In this document: positions 16,016 to 24,070 of the stretch, piece after piece
Numbering within the stretch: position 1 is the first letter of the stretch
Layout of the letters: each line of letters begins with the position of its first letter
DNA from: a virus
DNA length: 39,579 nucleotides
Strand: one strand, 5' to 3'
IMG/VR virus record: IMGVR_UViG_3300005471_000032
Coordinates: 1-39,579 of that record
Translations under genes and position numbers: made by a program
Notes under the pieces: generated by a model
What the model was told of the DNA's origin: nothing
The model's input: only the letters and a program-made list of their open reading frames with translations
Database searches by the model: none

Positions 16016-18106
16016 ATGACTTCCCCCTTCATTCCAAATTCGTTCACATACGGCGACGCACCACAGGGTGGAGCAGTCATGCCAATGGTTATTGCAGGAA
16101 GAGATCCTTCCGATACCATAGATAAACAATATGACGCAGGCTACTTGTGGTTATCAGCCATTAACCTTGGTGGTTCAGGTCTTTTATTCTATCAAGCAGG
16201 TAATCAAGCAGGAACGCCAACATGGACAGTGTCATCTTCTGCCGCTGGTGCTCTTAACACTTTATCTGACGGATCAACGGTGGTTTTACCTAGTGGGGGC
16301 AACATTGCTCTTACGGGAACAGTCAACCAGATCACGACAACTTCAAGTGGACCATCTCATGAAATTGTCTTCTCTCTGCCCACTACCCTAATTGCCCCTG
16401 GATCGATTGCATCTACAACCACAATAACCGCAGCCACTGGCTTAACAGTGAGTGCAGGCGGAGCGGCAATTACAGGAAATAGCACAGTTACGGGCGATTT
16501 AGCTGTATCAGGAGCCTTGACAGCTGGATCTATTACTTTCACAGGTCTTTCAGTCGATGGAACCGTGACTATAAACACAACGGGAGCAGGAACCACAACT
16601 ATCGGAAATGCTGCCGCTGGAGCCATCACCATCGATGTAGGCACAGGAAACTTCGCTTTGAACGGCGGAGGAAATGAAATCCACCTCGGAGATGATGCGG
16701 CCGCAAATATTATAACTCTTGGTAATGCTACTGGAGCCACTTCAGTTCATATCGCAGCAGGAACAGGCGACGTATTAATCGATGGAGCAGTCCTTGCCTC
16801 TATCACTTTAGGAAATGCCACTCAGACAGGATTAATCTCTATCGGTGTTTCGACAGCAGGCGAAAACGTAAGCATCAATGATGCAGTTCCCGCAGCTTCA
16901 AGAACCACTACGATTGCAGGAGGAACCATTGTAGGTGCGGTTACCGATACCATCGATATCGCTCCCGATGGCGCCACCACAAATGCCGCTGCGGTTAAAG
17001 TAGTCAATATCAATACGGGCACTGTGGCCACTGGACAGGTCCTCACAAATATTGCTTCTGGCACAGTGACTTCAGGAACTCATACAACCAATATAGCTAC
17101 AGGAAATAGAGCCGCTGGAACGATGGACATGAACATCATGACAGGTACAGGGACTAAAACCTTAGATATCGGTAACGCTGATGGACTGACCACGACTACA
17201 GTCCTAGGTCCTGTAAATATCAATACCAATCAAAACAACAACGTTTCAATAAACGGTGGAACCTCAACGGGCACTATTACCATTGGTAATACAGCTGCGG
17301 GAGCGGTTGTTTTAAATTCAGGAAGCACGATCACTATCGGGGATGCGACAGCGGGAGCAATTACAGCGGATACAGCTGCAAATATTTCCTTGGATTCAGC
17401 TACCTCTTCAAACTTCACAGTTACAGGAGCGGGAGCAGATTTGTTACTCAATTCAGTTGGCGGATCGGTTTTAGTTGAATCGACAGAAGATGCAGCTTTG
17501 GCAATAAGATTGCATGCTAACGGTGGTGTATCTGAAACAATTCAAATTCACTCGGACCAAGGAACAGGAGTCGCTTCAATCGGACTTCTTTCAGATGTAG
17601 GAGGAATTACCCTTACGGCTACAGGATTAGCGAGTGCAGATGCCATTAATCTTGTGGCGACAGCGGGTGGAATCGACATGGATTCAGCCCTTCAAACTAA
17701 CATCGCTTCTTCTCAAGCGGCTGCAACGGCTGTTCAAATCACAGCTTCTGACGCAGCGGGTGGTATCACCTTAACTGCAACGGGAACAGGTGGAGTAAAC
17801 GTAGCTGGAAACCTAAATCTTACTGCCGTTGCAACACAAATCTCTATGAATGGTGGAGCTGCAACCGACTTTATCGGAACAGCAACTTTGATCGGTGGCC
17901 AGGCAACAATATTAAATACAAATATTGCCGCTGGGGATCGAATCATGATTACAAGAAGCGCATTAAATGCCTCACCTGCACTTGGATTCCTTCTGTACAC
18001 AATCAATGCGGGTGTTTCATTCGTTGTTGATTCTTTAAGTGCCGCTGGAGCTGCTGTAGCCACTGACGTTTCAAGCTTCACTTATGTAATTGTTAGACAG
18101 ACCTAG
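16016..18106 (+). CDS. Tail fibre/tailspike-like repeat protein, 696 aa
   Basis: The N-terminal 110 residues look like a distinct attachment domain (FTYGDAPQGGAVMPMVIAG). The following 500 residues are Gly/Ala/Thr/Ile/Asn-rich with irregular short repeats such as ITIGNAAAGAITI, ITLGNATGATSV and ITIGNTAAGAVVL, the signature of a beta-helical or trimeric fibre shaft. The end (about 615-696) looks globular and hydrophobic, possibly a trimerisation or receptor domain. GAGG lies upstream of the ATG. Long reverse-strand open frames inside are shadows of the skewed composition. First gene of the fibre module, followed by a large hairpin. Confidence 0.75.
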   Translation: MTSPFIPNSFTYGDAPQGGAVMPMVIAGRDPSDTIDKQYDAGYLWLSAINLGGSGLLFYQAGNQAGTPTWTVSSSAAGALNTLSDGSTVVLPSGGNIALTGTVNQITTTSSGPSHEIVFSLPTTLIAPGSIASTTTITAATGLTVSAGGAAITGNSTVTGDLAVSGALTAGSITFTGLSVDGTVTINTTGAGTTTIGNAAAGAITIDVGTGNFALNGGGNEIHLGDDAAANIITLGNATGATSVHIAAGTGDVLIDGAVLASITLGNATQTGLISIGVSTAGENVSINDAVPAASRTTTIAGGTIVGAVTDTIDIAPDGATTNAAAVKVVNINTGTVATGQVLTNIASGTVTSGTHTTNIATGNRAAGTMDMNIMTGTGTKTLDIGNADGLTTTTVLGPVNINTNQNNNVSINGGTSTGTITIGNTAAGAVVLNSGSTITIGDATAGAITADTAANISLDSATSSNFTVTGAGADLLLNSVGGSVLVESTEDAALAIRLHANGGVSETIQIHSDQGTGVASIGLLSDVGGITLTATGLASADAINLVATAGGIDMDSALQTNIASSQAAATAVQITASDAAGGITLTATGTGGVNVAGNLNLTAVATQISMNGGAATDFIGTATLIGGQATILNTNIAAGDRIMITRSALNASPALGFLLYTINAGVSFVVDSLSAAGAAVATDVSSFTYVIVRQT

Positions 18107-18115
18107 CAAATAAAA

Positions 18116-18157
18116 TAGGTTAATGGTAAATAAAATTTTATTTTTACCATTAACCTA
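18116..18157 (+). promoter_or_regulatory. Large perfect hairpin between fibre gene and downstream genes
   Basis: TAGGTTAATGGTAAA (18116-18130) and its exact complement TTTACCATTAACCTA (18143-18157) form a 15-bp stem; the A/T-rich loop can pair further (TAAAA/TTTTA). The right arm runs directly into the AGGAG ribosome site of the gene at 18168. There is no T-run after it on this strand, so an mRNA-stability or processing element is as likely as a terminator. Confidence 0.7.
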
Positions 18158-18167
18158 GGAGAAACCC

Positions 18168-18362
18168 ATGTTGAAACTAGCAAACGTTTTTGAAGTTGTC
18201 AGAGCAGATAGAGTTTATACATTGACTTTACCAAGCAATGCTCCTCTTGGTGAATTGCATGATGTGATTTTTCAAATGAGGTCTTTTGTGGTCGATAAGA
18301 TCAATGAATCGATCGCAGCTGAAAAGCCAAAAGAACCAAAAGAGCAACCAAAGGTTGAATAA
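18168..18362 (+). CDS. Small fibre-module protein, 64 aa
   Basis: A compact alpha/beta protein (VFEVVRADRVYTLTLPSNAP then LHDVIFQMRSFVVDKINESI) with a Lys/Pro/Glu tail. AGGAG is seven bases upstream, immediately after the 15-bp-stem hairpin. Its TAA overlaps the next ATG by one base (TAATG). Perhaps a fibre chaperone or small virion protein; unknown. Confidence 0.6.
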   Translation: MLKLANVFEVVRADRVYTLTLPSNAPLGELHDVIFQMRSFVVDKINESIAAEKPKEPKEQPKVE

Positions 18363-18688
18363 TGATAGGAAGTCAAAGCGCCGCATTTGATACCGAGCTT
18401 AGAGTGGTGGCCCCTTTTACAGGGGTCGCTCAATTGCTCGGAACTTTAGTCAATAGTCCAGCTATTCTTTTTTTTAGCAATGACACGGATGTTGATGTTT
18501 TCTTTGCTGATAATGATGGTTCCACTAAGGGACTTACCATGACGGCAGGAGAAAAAATAGTTCTTGATAACACAGCCAATCGCACGGGTGAGGTCAATAC
18601 TCTTACCTTTAATGTAGGAACAAAATTCTACGTGACTGGGGCAGCTGGAACAGGAACTTTTAGAGTGGGAGTCATATACGCAAAATGA
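18362..18688 (+). CDS. Beta-rich fibre-associated protein, 108 aa
   Basis: All-beta, low-charge protein (RVVAPFTGVAQLLGTLVNSP ... FNVGTKFYVTGAAGTGTFRV). Coupled by overlap to both neighbours. Composition matches virion surface components. No enzyme motif. Function inferred only from its place between two fibre genes. Confidence 0.6.
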   Translation: MIGSQSAAFDTELRVVAPFTGVAQLLGTLVNSPAILFFSNDTDVDVFFADNDGSTKGLTMTAGEKIVLDNTANRTGEVNTLTFNVGTKFYVTGAAGTGTFRVGVIYAK

Positions 18689-19233
18689 GCCAAATCCATA
18701 GTCCATCAACTGTTAATCCGCCTCCTCCATCGGTTCCAACAATGTTCGTTACAGATGATGGGACGGCTAATCCACTAGTCAACACATTAAATGTGAATGG
18801 CGTTCAGTCGGATGAAAATGAACCCAATGGGATTTTGACAAGAGCAAATCCAAACGGAAGTAATAACTTAGAAATAATTTTGACAAATCGTGTATCTGGA
18901 GTTACCACAACAAATACCGCTACGCCTGCAACCGTAGCAAGTTTGGACTGCGGAAGTACCCCAGGGGTTTATAATTTTGACATTCAGGTAGCAGGATACG
19001 ATTTAACAGATATCGCGGCATGTGGATATTTCATTTCTGGAAGCGTAAGGACCACAGGTCTTGCAGCTACTTTAGTCGGAACACCCGACAAAATCACCAA
19101 TGAAGAGCCCGCAACAACTACATGTGACGCAAATCTAATCGTCAGTGGAAACAATGCAGTCATCCAAGTCACAGGAATTGCAGGGAAAACAATCAATTGG
19201 AGAGTCCTTTCTCAATATATTTTCGTAAGCTAG
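18685..19233 (+). CDS. Fibre-module structural protein, 182 aa
   Basis: Opens with a Pro-rich leader (SPSTVNPPPPSVPTMF) then TDDGTANPLVNTLNVNG, a copy of the TDSGTATP-N-L module found three times in the 631-aa fibre next door. The remainder is beta-rich with three Cys (LDCGSTPG, AACGYF, TTCDANL). Likely assembles with the fibre. Confidence 0.6.
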   Translation: MSQIHSPSTVNPPPPSVPTMFVTDDGTANPLVNTLNVNGVQSDENEPNGILTRANPNGSNNLEIILTNRVSGVTTTNTATPATVASLDCGSTPGVYNFDIQVAGYDLTDIAACGYFISGSVRTTGLAATLVGTPDKITNEEPATTTCDANLIVSGNNAVIQVTGIAGKTINWRVLSQYIFVS

Positions 19234-19242
19234 GAGTTTAAT

Positions 19243-21138
19243 ATGGCAGGTTTTGATAATGATGTCGTTTATGGAATAAACGCAGACTTCAGTAATGCCT
19301 TGGGCGGAACTGGGGCCGATCCTAGTGGAGAGCTTTTAACAGATGGTCAAATGTGGATAGGTTCCACAGCTTTGAATCCTGGAGGAACCAATATCAATGT
19401 TGGCACTCTTACTTCTCCAGGCGGAAGCGTCACAATCGGATATTCTTCTCCCAATATTACACTCGAAGCAGGAGGAGCCGTACCGACTACTTTTACAGCT
19501 GATTCAGGTACAGCCACACCCGTAGCAAATAACATAAATCTCCTTGGTGGAACGAATGGAATTGACACAGTCGCCTCAGGCGATACAGTCACATTTAATT
19601 TCGATGTCGCAGAGCAACCAACTATTGCCACCTCCTATGCTACTCCATCGGGCACAGCAATACCCGCTTTAAACGTTCTTACTTTTGCAAATGGTACAGG
19701 TGTTTCTATCACGGCAGCAGGATCGACAGTCACGGTAAATGCAAGCGCCACGACACCTCTTTCTTTCCCAACAGATTCGGGAACCGCAACCCCTGCGGCT
19801 AATGCTCTTACTATAGCAGGATCAGGAAGCATAACAACATCAGGAGCCGCGGCCACAGTCACCGTTCAACTTACAGGACTCACAAATCATGCTCTTTTAG
19901 TCGGAGCAGGAACGACCACAATCACGAAAGTGGGACCAACAGCAACAGCTGGTCAAGTCCTTCAATCAGCAGGAGCCGCAGCCGATCCCGCTTTTTCAAC
20001 GGCTACTTATCCATCCGTGGCCACAGGAACAGGCACGCTTTTACGAGCAGATGGTACGAATTGGTCTCCTACCACTTCCACTTACCCGAACACCAATGCG
20101 ATCAATACTCTACTTTATGCCTCAGCCGCAAACGTTATGTCCGCACTGGCCACAGCAAATGACGGGGTTTTAGTCACAAGCAATACAGGAGTTCCTTCCA
20201 TATTGGCAGGTCCTGGAACCACAGGAAATATTCTTCAGTCAAATGCCGCAGCTGCACCAAGCTTTTCTACAGCGACTTACCCATCGACGACGACCATTAA
20301 TCAGATCCTTTATTCCTCAGCAAATAACGTAGTAGGTGGAATCACAGCGGCTAATAATGGAACCATGATTTCAAGTGCTACAGGAGTTCCTTCCTGGCTT
20401 GCAAACGGAACCACAGGACAAGTATTAACGGCGACAACAGGATCTCCCCCTTCATGGGCTGCCGCTGCTGCTGGATTTGCGACAATAAATGTTCAATCAT
20501 TCACTATAAACGGAACTTACACGCCTACAGCAAACATGAAGTACTGTCTAGTTGAAGCCGTAGCAGGCGGAGGCGGAGGCGGAGGCGCTGTGACAACTGG
20601 AGCGGGACAGGCAGCCGCAGGAGCAGGAGGTGGAGGTGGAAGCTATCGTTATGGATTCTATACGGCCGCGGACATTGGAGCTTCAAAAGCTGTGGTTATT
20701 GGAGCTGGTGGAACCGCTGGGGCAAATACTGGAGGAAACGGAGGAACAGGTGGAAGCACTGGATTGACTGGTTTATTCAGTATTGACGGAGGAGCAGGAG
20801 GAGTAGGAAGCGGAGCTGCTGCGGCATCTTGCGCAACTCAAGGTGGTACGGGCGGAAATCCAACAAGTGCAGGCATTCAAGCCTTTGGAGCTTCTGGAGG
20901 ATCGGGAGCATGTGGAGCCGCTTCAAACGCAGGAGCTTTTGCAATCGGTGGTAACGGAGGATCTTCTTATTTCGGTGCTGGAGGAAGAGGTGGCGCTGCC
21001 ATAGCTGGAAGATCAGCGGGTGTTAACGGACTAACCTACGGTGGTGGTGGTGGTGGAGCTGCTGTAACAGCGAGCCAGACTGGATTCACTGGTGGAGTAG
21101 GAGCCGCAGGATTTTTATGGGTAACTGAGTTCATTTAA
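19243..21138 (+). CDS. Tail fibre with glycine-rich receptor domain, 631 aa
   Basis: Residues about 85-215 carry three modules of the form SGTA(T/I)P-x-x-N-x-L (ADSGTATPVANNINLLGG, TPSGTAIPALNVLTF, TDSGTATPAANALTIAG). From 215 to 410 are longer repeats (ATYPSVATGTGTLL, ATYPSTTTINQIL, SNTGVPSILAG, SATGVPSWLANG). The last 200 residues are up to half glycine (for example EAVAGGGGGGGAV), comparable with the polyglycine-sandwich tips of phage adhesins. Hexanucleotide (GGCGGA) and GGT tracts encode this part and may vary in length without shifting frame. This is the best candidate for the receptor-binding fibre. Confidence 0.75.
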   Translation: MAGFDNDVVYGINADFSNALGGTGADPSGELLTDGQMWIGSTALNPGGTNINVGTLTSPGGSVTIGYSSPNITLEAGGAVPTTFTADSGTATPVANNINLLGGTNGIDTVASGDTVTFNFDVAEQPTIATSYATPSGTAIPALNVLTFANGTGVSITAAGSTVTVNASATTPLSFPTDSGTATPAANALTIAGSGSITTSGAAATVTVQLTGLTNHALLVGAGTTTITKVGPTATAGQVLQSAGAAADPAFSTATYPSVATGTGTLLRADGTNWSPTTSTYPNTNAINTLLYASAANVMSALATANDGVLVTSNTGVPSILAGPGTTGNILQSNAAAAPSFSTATYPSTTTINQILYSSANNVVGGITAANNGTMISSATGVPSWLANGTTGQVLTATTGSPPSWAAAAAGFATINVQSFTINGTYTPTANMKYCLVEAVAGGGGGGGAVTTGAGQAAAGAGGGGGSYRYGFYTAADIGASKAVVIGAGGTAGANTGGNGGTGGSTGLTGLFSIDGGAGGVGSGAAAASCATQGGTGGNPTSAGIQAFGASGGSGACGAASNAGAFAIGGNGGSSYFGAGGRGGAAIAGRSAGVNGLTYGGGGGGAAVTASQTGFTGGVGAAGFLWVTEFI

Positions 21139-21150
21139 AAGAGAGAGAAC

Positions 21151-21285
21151 ATGGATAAACAGATTAGAAAGATTAAGAAAGAAACAAAAAAAGTTGGCAA
21201 AGACCTATCCCATTTAGAAAAAGAAGACAAAAAAAGGGATAAGGTCTGCGACTACGGCGCTAAAATGATAAAGAAAAAAAAGTAA
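21151..21285 (+). CDS. Small Lys-rich protein, 44 aa
   Basis: MDKQIRKIKKETKKVGKDLS through YGAKMIKKKK. About 40% lysine. AGAGAGAA precedes the ATG. The last codons share 15 identical bases (CGGCGCTAAAATGAT) and the peptide GAKMIK with the tiny ORF at 39025-39162. Its stop codon overlaps inverted repeat copy 2. Short basic phage proteins of this kind are often virion-associated; the role is unknown. Confidence 0.6.
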   Translation: MDKQIRKIKKETKKVGKDLSHLEKEDKKRDKVCDYGAKMIKKKK

Positions 21286-21303
21286 TGTAAAGCGGCTTTA
21301 CAT
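21285..21303 (+). repeat. Inverted repeat, copy 2 of 3
   Basis: ATGTAAAG-CGG-CTTTACAT with perfect 8-bp arms. It overlaps the stop of the rightward 44-aa gene and touches the stop of the leftward gene ending at 21303. Unlike copies 1 and 3 it sits between convergent genes and not before a start. Confidence 0.8.
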
Positions 21304-21497
21304 CACAATCCGCCTACATGCCAGGAGCGATTAATTTCGCTCTTTTGCATTACAGTCGGAAACACAAGCAAAATATCCCAAAAATCCTTCTCATCCTTGA
21401 ATCTGATCTTACTTCCTTCCTTGATTTTAGGATCGGAATCAGTCCATGTGACACGCTTCACGTTATTTTTTTGAACTACTACTTGCTGTACTAACAT
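21303..21497 (-). CDS. Hypothetical protein, 64 aa
   Basis: MLVQQVVVQKNNVKRVTW then KIKEGSKIRFKDEKDFWDIL; a small beta-rich fold is likely. AGGAG is five bases upstream of the ATG at 21497. It overlaps the preceding coiled-coil gene by 35 bases. Unknown function. Confidence 0.6.
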   Translation of the reverse strand: MLVQQVVVQKNNVKRVTWTDSDPKIKEGSKIRFKDEKDFWDILLVFPTVMQKSEINRSWHVGGL

Positions 21498-21744
21498 TTT
21501 TACTCCTAAGAGATGTTGGAAAATCTAACATCTCAGCTTTGGATTCTAGTTTTTTCTTAAGATAATCGAGTTCATCCTGTTGTTGGTTAAACTTGAACTC
21601 GAATTCTTTTCTCAAAGCATCCAATCTCGCGAACATCCCGCGCCTTACATTGGTGAGCTCTTTTTTAACTAAATTTAGCTCTTGTCTTGTGAGTGATTCT
21701 TCATCATTTGGCTCAAAAAGATCAAATTGTACTGCGTAAGCCAT
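21463..21744 (-). CDS. Coiled-coil hypothetical protein, 93 aa
   Basis: Residues about 17-70 form a heptad-patterned helix (TRQELNLVKKELTNVRRGMF, then FKFNQQQDELDYLKKKLESK), ending in a Ser/Lys tail. No membrane segment. Divergent from the rightward gene at 21845 with 100 bases between. Confidence 0.6.
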   Translation of the reverse strand: MAYAVQFDLFEPNDEESLTRQELNLVKKELTNVRRGMFARLDALRKEFEFKFNQQQDELDYLKKKLESKAEMLDFPTSLRSKNVSTASSSSKK

Positions 21745-21844
21745 TCACACCCTATTTTGGCACTCTATTTTACTCCTACGCAAAATTGATTGATACTAAA
21801 ATAATTTTTTGGTTAGATCGCGATATCATATACCAGAGGAAAAA

Positions 21845-22009
21845 ATGAAAGAAACTCCCAAGCAAAAAGCTAAAATTAAGAAAGTTATGCATGAAGCCAA
21901 AGAAGGCAAATTGCATAGTGGTTCAAAGAAAGGACCTCTTGTAACTAATCCCAAGCAAAAGATTGCAATCGCTATGAGCGAGGCGGGTATTTCCCGTAAG
22001 AAGAAGTGA
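21845..22009 (+). CDS. DUF6496-like small basic protein, 54 aa
   Basis: MKETPKQKAKIKKVMHEAKE then KLHSGSKKGPLVTNPKQKIAIAMSEAG ending KKK. It matches my memory of the short phage family with the GKLHSGSKKGP and QAIAIALSEAG signatures. Start ATG 21845 has AGAGGA at good spacing; an upstream in-frame start at 21809 has none. Function in the family is unknown. Confidence 0.75.
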   Translation: MKETPKQKAKIKKVMHEAKEGKLHSGSKKGPLVTNPKQKIAIAMSEAGISRKKK

Positions 22010-22185
22010 AACAGTCAGTCATTGGATTTTTACTGATGATTGGCATTCCCTTCTTCCTCGTTTTACTCGTTTATGGATGTACATTGAATATCGTGCAAAC
22101 CGATACGCACGGTCACGCGTCCGATGTTTCGGATGTAACATCCTCTGATTCGGCAGATTTAGAACCTAGACTAGATTTGCCCTAA
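22006..22185 (+). CDS. Tiny lipoprotein, 59 aa (GTG start)
   Basis: The GTG at 22006 overlaps the previous stop (GTGA). The protein has an N-terminal hydrophobic stretch (IGFLLMIGIPFFLVLLVYGC) ending in a lipobox-like V-Y-G-C at about residue 25, then a polar Asp/Ser/Thr tail (TDTHGHASDVSDVTSSDSAD). Known phage outer-spanin lipoproteins share this size and layout, so it is a candidate lysis protein, but no inner spanin partner is adjacent. An internal ATG at 22036 is an alternative start. A strong terminator follows. Confidence 0.6.
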   Translation: MKQSVIGFLLMIGIPFFLVLLVYGCTLNIVQTDTHGHASDVSDVTSSDSADLEPRLDLP

Positions 22186-22189
22186 AGAT

Positions 22190-22223
22190 TCCCCCTAGCT
22201 GATTCTAGGGGGATATCTTTTTA
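22190..22223 (+). terminator. Rho-independent terminator
   Basis: TCCCCCTAG (22190-22198) and CTAGGGGGA (22205-22213) form a 9-bp perfect stem with a 6-base loop, followed by TATCTTTTTA. It ends the short rightward DUF6496/lipoprotein unit against the leftward recombination genes. Confidence 0.9.
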
Positions 22224-22391
22224 TATAGTTAACTTCTTTATAAGATCTTCGACTTCATTTAAGATCCTATTGATTACATCGTCTTTTTGATTTCCTTGGT
22301 AGATAGACAAAGAGACGTAGATTCGGTTCAGGGAGGAGACTCCCTGACCAAGTTTAAATCCTACTGCAAGCGCATCGTATTCTTGATTCAT
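22221..22391 (-). CDS. Small hypothetical protein, 56 aa
   Basis: MNQEYDALAVGFKLGQGVSS with a C-terminal amphipathic helix (DDVINRILNEVEDLIKKL). The ATG overlaps the ERF stop (ATGA), so it is translated from the same leftward message. Within it TCAGGGAG/CTCCCTGA forms an 8-bp hairpin (22328-22347). Unknown; perhaps a recombination accessory by context. Confidence 0.6.
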   Translation of the reverse strand: MNQEYDALAVGFKLGQGVSSLNRIYVSLSIYQGNQKDDVINRILNEVEDLIKKLTI

Positions 22392-23023
22392 GCTTTCACC
22401 TGCTTATTTTTCCAAGGATTGAAATCTGTCCAAAATACTTTCGGATTTTCATAAATCTTAAGTGTTTCTTCAGCTGATTTCTTCCAGTGGTTTGAGTATT
22501 TAGTCAGGTAATCAATAATCAAGTCTTCGTCTGGTGGATCAAAAGCCAATGCATAGTTACGGAACATCTCACGCCTCTTATTAGGATCTATTTCAACCTC
22601 TACCTTTTTGTCTTTGTTTAGCGTCTTTTTATTGTCACAGGCTCTTTCCCCATCATCATCATCTTGAATGACTCCTAAGATGGCGCAAAGCGAATAACGA
22701 CGCATATAGGTAATAGCTGATCCGTATCCTTGTGGATCATTCTTCACAGGATTCAAAGGGGCGATGGATTTAAACCACTGTCCAGAACTATGAACCAAAG
22801 TGGTTACTAAAACGTTTTTGCTCTCGATGATATCCATCTGCTGAACAACGGCAAGATTATTCTCTGTTAGGAGATCCTTGCAAGTTGCCCATACTGTAGC
22901 TAAATCCGCATACTTACTCTTGAAGAATGGATTAGCACTGTCTTTGGCCGCAAAATCAAGCTTGGCCTGAAGTTTTATCAAAGCCAAAGTGATATCGATA
23001 ATGTTTTCTGATTGCATTTGCAT
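22388..23023 (-). CDS. erf: ERF-family single-strand annealing recombinase, 211 aa
   Basis: Contains the ERF-family signatures: ALIKLQAKLDFAAKDSANPF-FKSKYADLATVW, then QGYGSAITYMRRYSLCAILGV-DDDDGERA. Such proteins (P22 Erf type) anneal complementary DNA strands during phage recombination and circularisation. Start taken at ATG 23023 because AGGAAGGGG lies just upstream; a longer frame from 23065 lacks a ribosome site. It shares the leftward block with a PD-(D/E)XK nuclease, the usual exonuclease partner. The C-terminal part is charged and less conserved. Confidence 0.85.
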   Translation of the reverse strand: MQMQSENIIDITLALIKLQAKLDFAAKDSANPFFKSKYADLATVWATCKDLLTENNLAVVQQMDIIESKNVLVTTLVHSSGQWFKSIAPLNPVKNDPQGYGSAITYMRRYSLCAILGVIQDDDDGERACDNKKTLNKDKKVEVEIDPNKRREMFRNYALAFDPPDEDLIIDYLTKYSNHWKKSAEETLKIYENPKVFWTDFNPWKNKQVKA

Positions 23024-23110
23024 AATTAGCCCCTTCCTGTTGTGGAAATAATGGATAATTTGCATAATCCGAATTGTGTAAATTTTTTCATAGCATTCCC
23101 TTATTTGGTT

Positions 23111-23149
23111 AAAAAAGCTGCCTCTCTAGTTCCTGCTAGAGAGGTTTTT
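23111..23149 (-). terminator. Bidirectional terminator between nuclease and ERF genes
   Basis: CCTCTCTAG (23121-23129) and CTAGAGAGG (23136-23144) form a perfect 9-bp stem. Leftward it is followed by CAGC and TTTTTT; rightward by TTTTT. It would separate the nuclease message from the ERF message. Confidence 0.8.
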
Positions 23150-23718
23150 CATAAATAGTCCAAGTCACTTGGTTCTTCCCCTTTGTCTTTGAAGAAGTAT
23201 CTGTGAGCCTCAAGGATTTTAAAGTACAAGCCTTTATGCTCCAAGTAAATGTATTCTTTGGGTTTTTTACCCGTTTTTTCAAGTCTGACAAATTCCGTCC
23301 TCACTATGTTATATCCTGCTTTGATACAGAGATATTTGTAGGCTTCGGCTTGTAAACTCCATGTCTTGCTTTCTTTGGCAGGTGTTTTATAATCCACCAA
23401 TACCAAGCCTTCTTCGACTACATAAATATCGTCTGGCTTACCTGTAATCATGAGCTCATCGCAGTACAATCGTGGTGGAAGTGGTAAGAATTGCTTACCA
23501 GTTGCCCATATGTCATAGGATTTCATGTATCCCGCTATGTGCTCAGGATCTTCACCTCTTCCAATACCCATCCGAATTGCTTCGATAGTCTTATGTACTA
23601 GAGTCCCTCGGTCTGCTGCATTAGCTAAAACTTCGGGATCTATTTTCGATAGTCCTGAGTAAATTGAGAGGATTTCAGTCACTCTCAAGTATCCTGGCTT
23701 AATAAAATCTTCTTCCAT
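23149..23718 (-). CDS. PD-(D/E)XK exonuclease (RecB/Cas4-like fold), 189 aa
   Basis: Motifs in order: DRGTLVHKTIEAI (conserved H), LYCDELMITGKPDDIY (E...G-x-P-D), LVLVDYKTP (D-Y-K) and SLQAEAYKYL (Q-x-x-x-Y), as in RecB-like nucleases. It would resect double-stranded ends to feed the ERF annealing protein. Start at ATG 23718 follows GAGG; an ATG five codons upstream (23733) is also possible. It overlaps the 110-aa gene upstream. Confidence 0.8.
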   Translation of the reverse strand: MEEDFIKPGYLRVTEILSIYSGLSKIDPEVLANAADRGTLVHKTIEAIRMGIGRGEDPEHIAGYMKSYDIWATGKQFLPLPPRLYCDELMITGKPDDIYVVEEGLVLVDYKTPAKESKTWSLQAEAYKYLCIKAGYNIVRTEFVRLEKTGKKPKEYIYLEHKGLYFKILEAHRYFFKDKGEEPSDLDYL

Positions 23719-24031
23719 TTTCCTCACGGTCATAGTATTCGTTCATGTAAGAGTCTTCATATTTCTCATCTAAAAGGATCTTCTCAAACTCACTCTCATT
23801 TCCGTTCAAAGCAGCAATGTGCTTTTCACTTAAGAAGAGTTGATCTACAATCTTTACCGCTTCAGGTAACTCTTCGGCAAATCCAAAGGCGATTGTTGTA
23901 GCAATCTCTTCGGCATAGTTTGGTTGGACTAGGATATGGAATCGCTTTATGGCATCGGTTCTATACCTATCCAACTCTTCTGTGACATGGTATCTCCAGT
24001 CATCAAACGGCTCTTCTAACATGAAACTCAT
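23699..24031 (-). CDS. Hypothetical acidic protein, 110 aa
   Basis: MSFMLEEPFDDWRYHVTEEL, helical and acidic, ending EYYDREENGRRFY. AAGGAG is six bases upstream of the ATG. First gene of the leftward recombination operon, divergent from the HTH gene at 24151. No recognised family; an early regulatory or recombination accessory role is possible. Confidence 0.6.
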   Translation of the reverse strand: MSFMLEEPFDDWRYHVTEELDRYRTDAIKRFHILVQPNYAEEIATTIAFGFAEELPEAVKIVDQLFLSEKHIAALNGNESEFEKILLDEKYEDSYMNEYYDREENGRRFY

Positions 24032-24070
24032 TGTGTGCTCCTTATAGGTTTCAGCTTGACTTTCAGAAGC

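Noticed and set aside
16357-17451. Long reverse-strand ORFs opposite the tail fibre gene
   Set aside because: Val/Pro/Ala-rich frames without ribosome sites, produced by the biased Gly/Ala/Thr codons of the fibre on the other strand. The same holds at 17734-18081 and 19347-19862.
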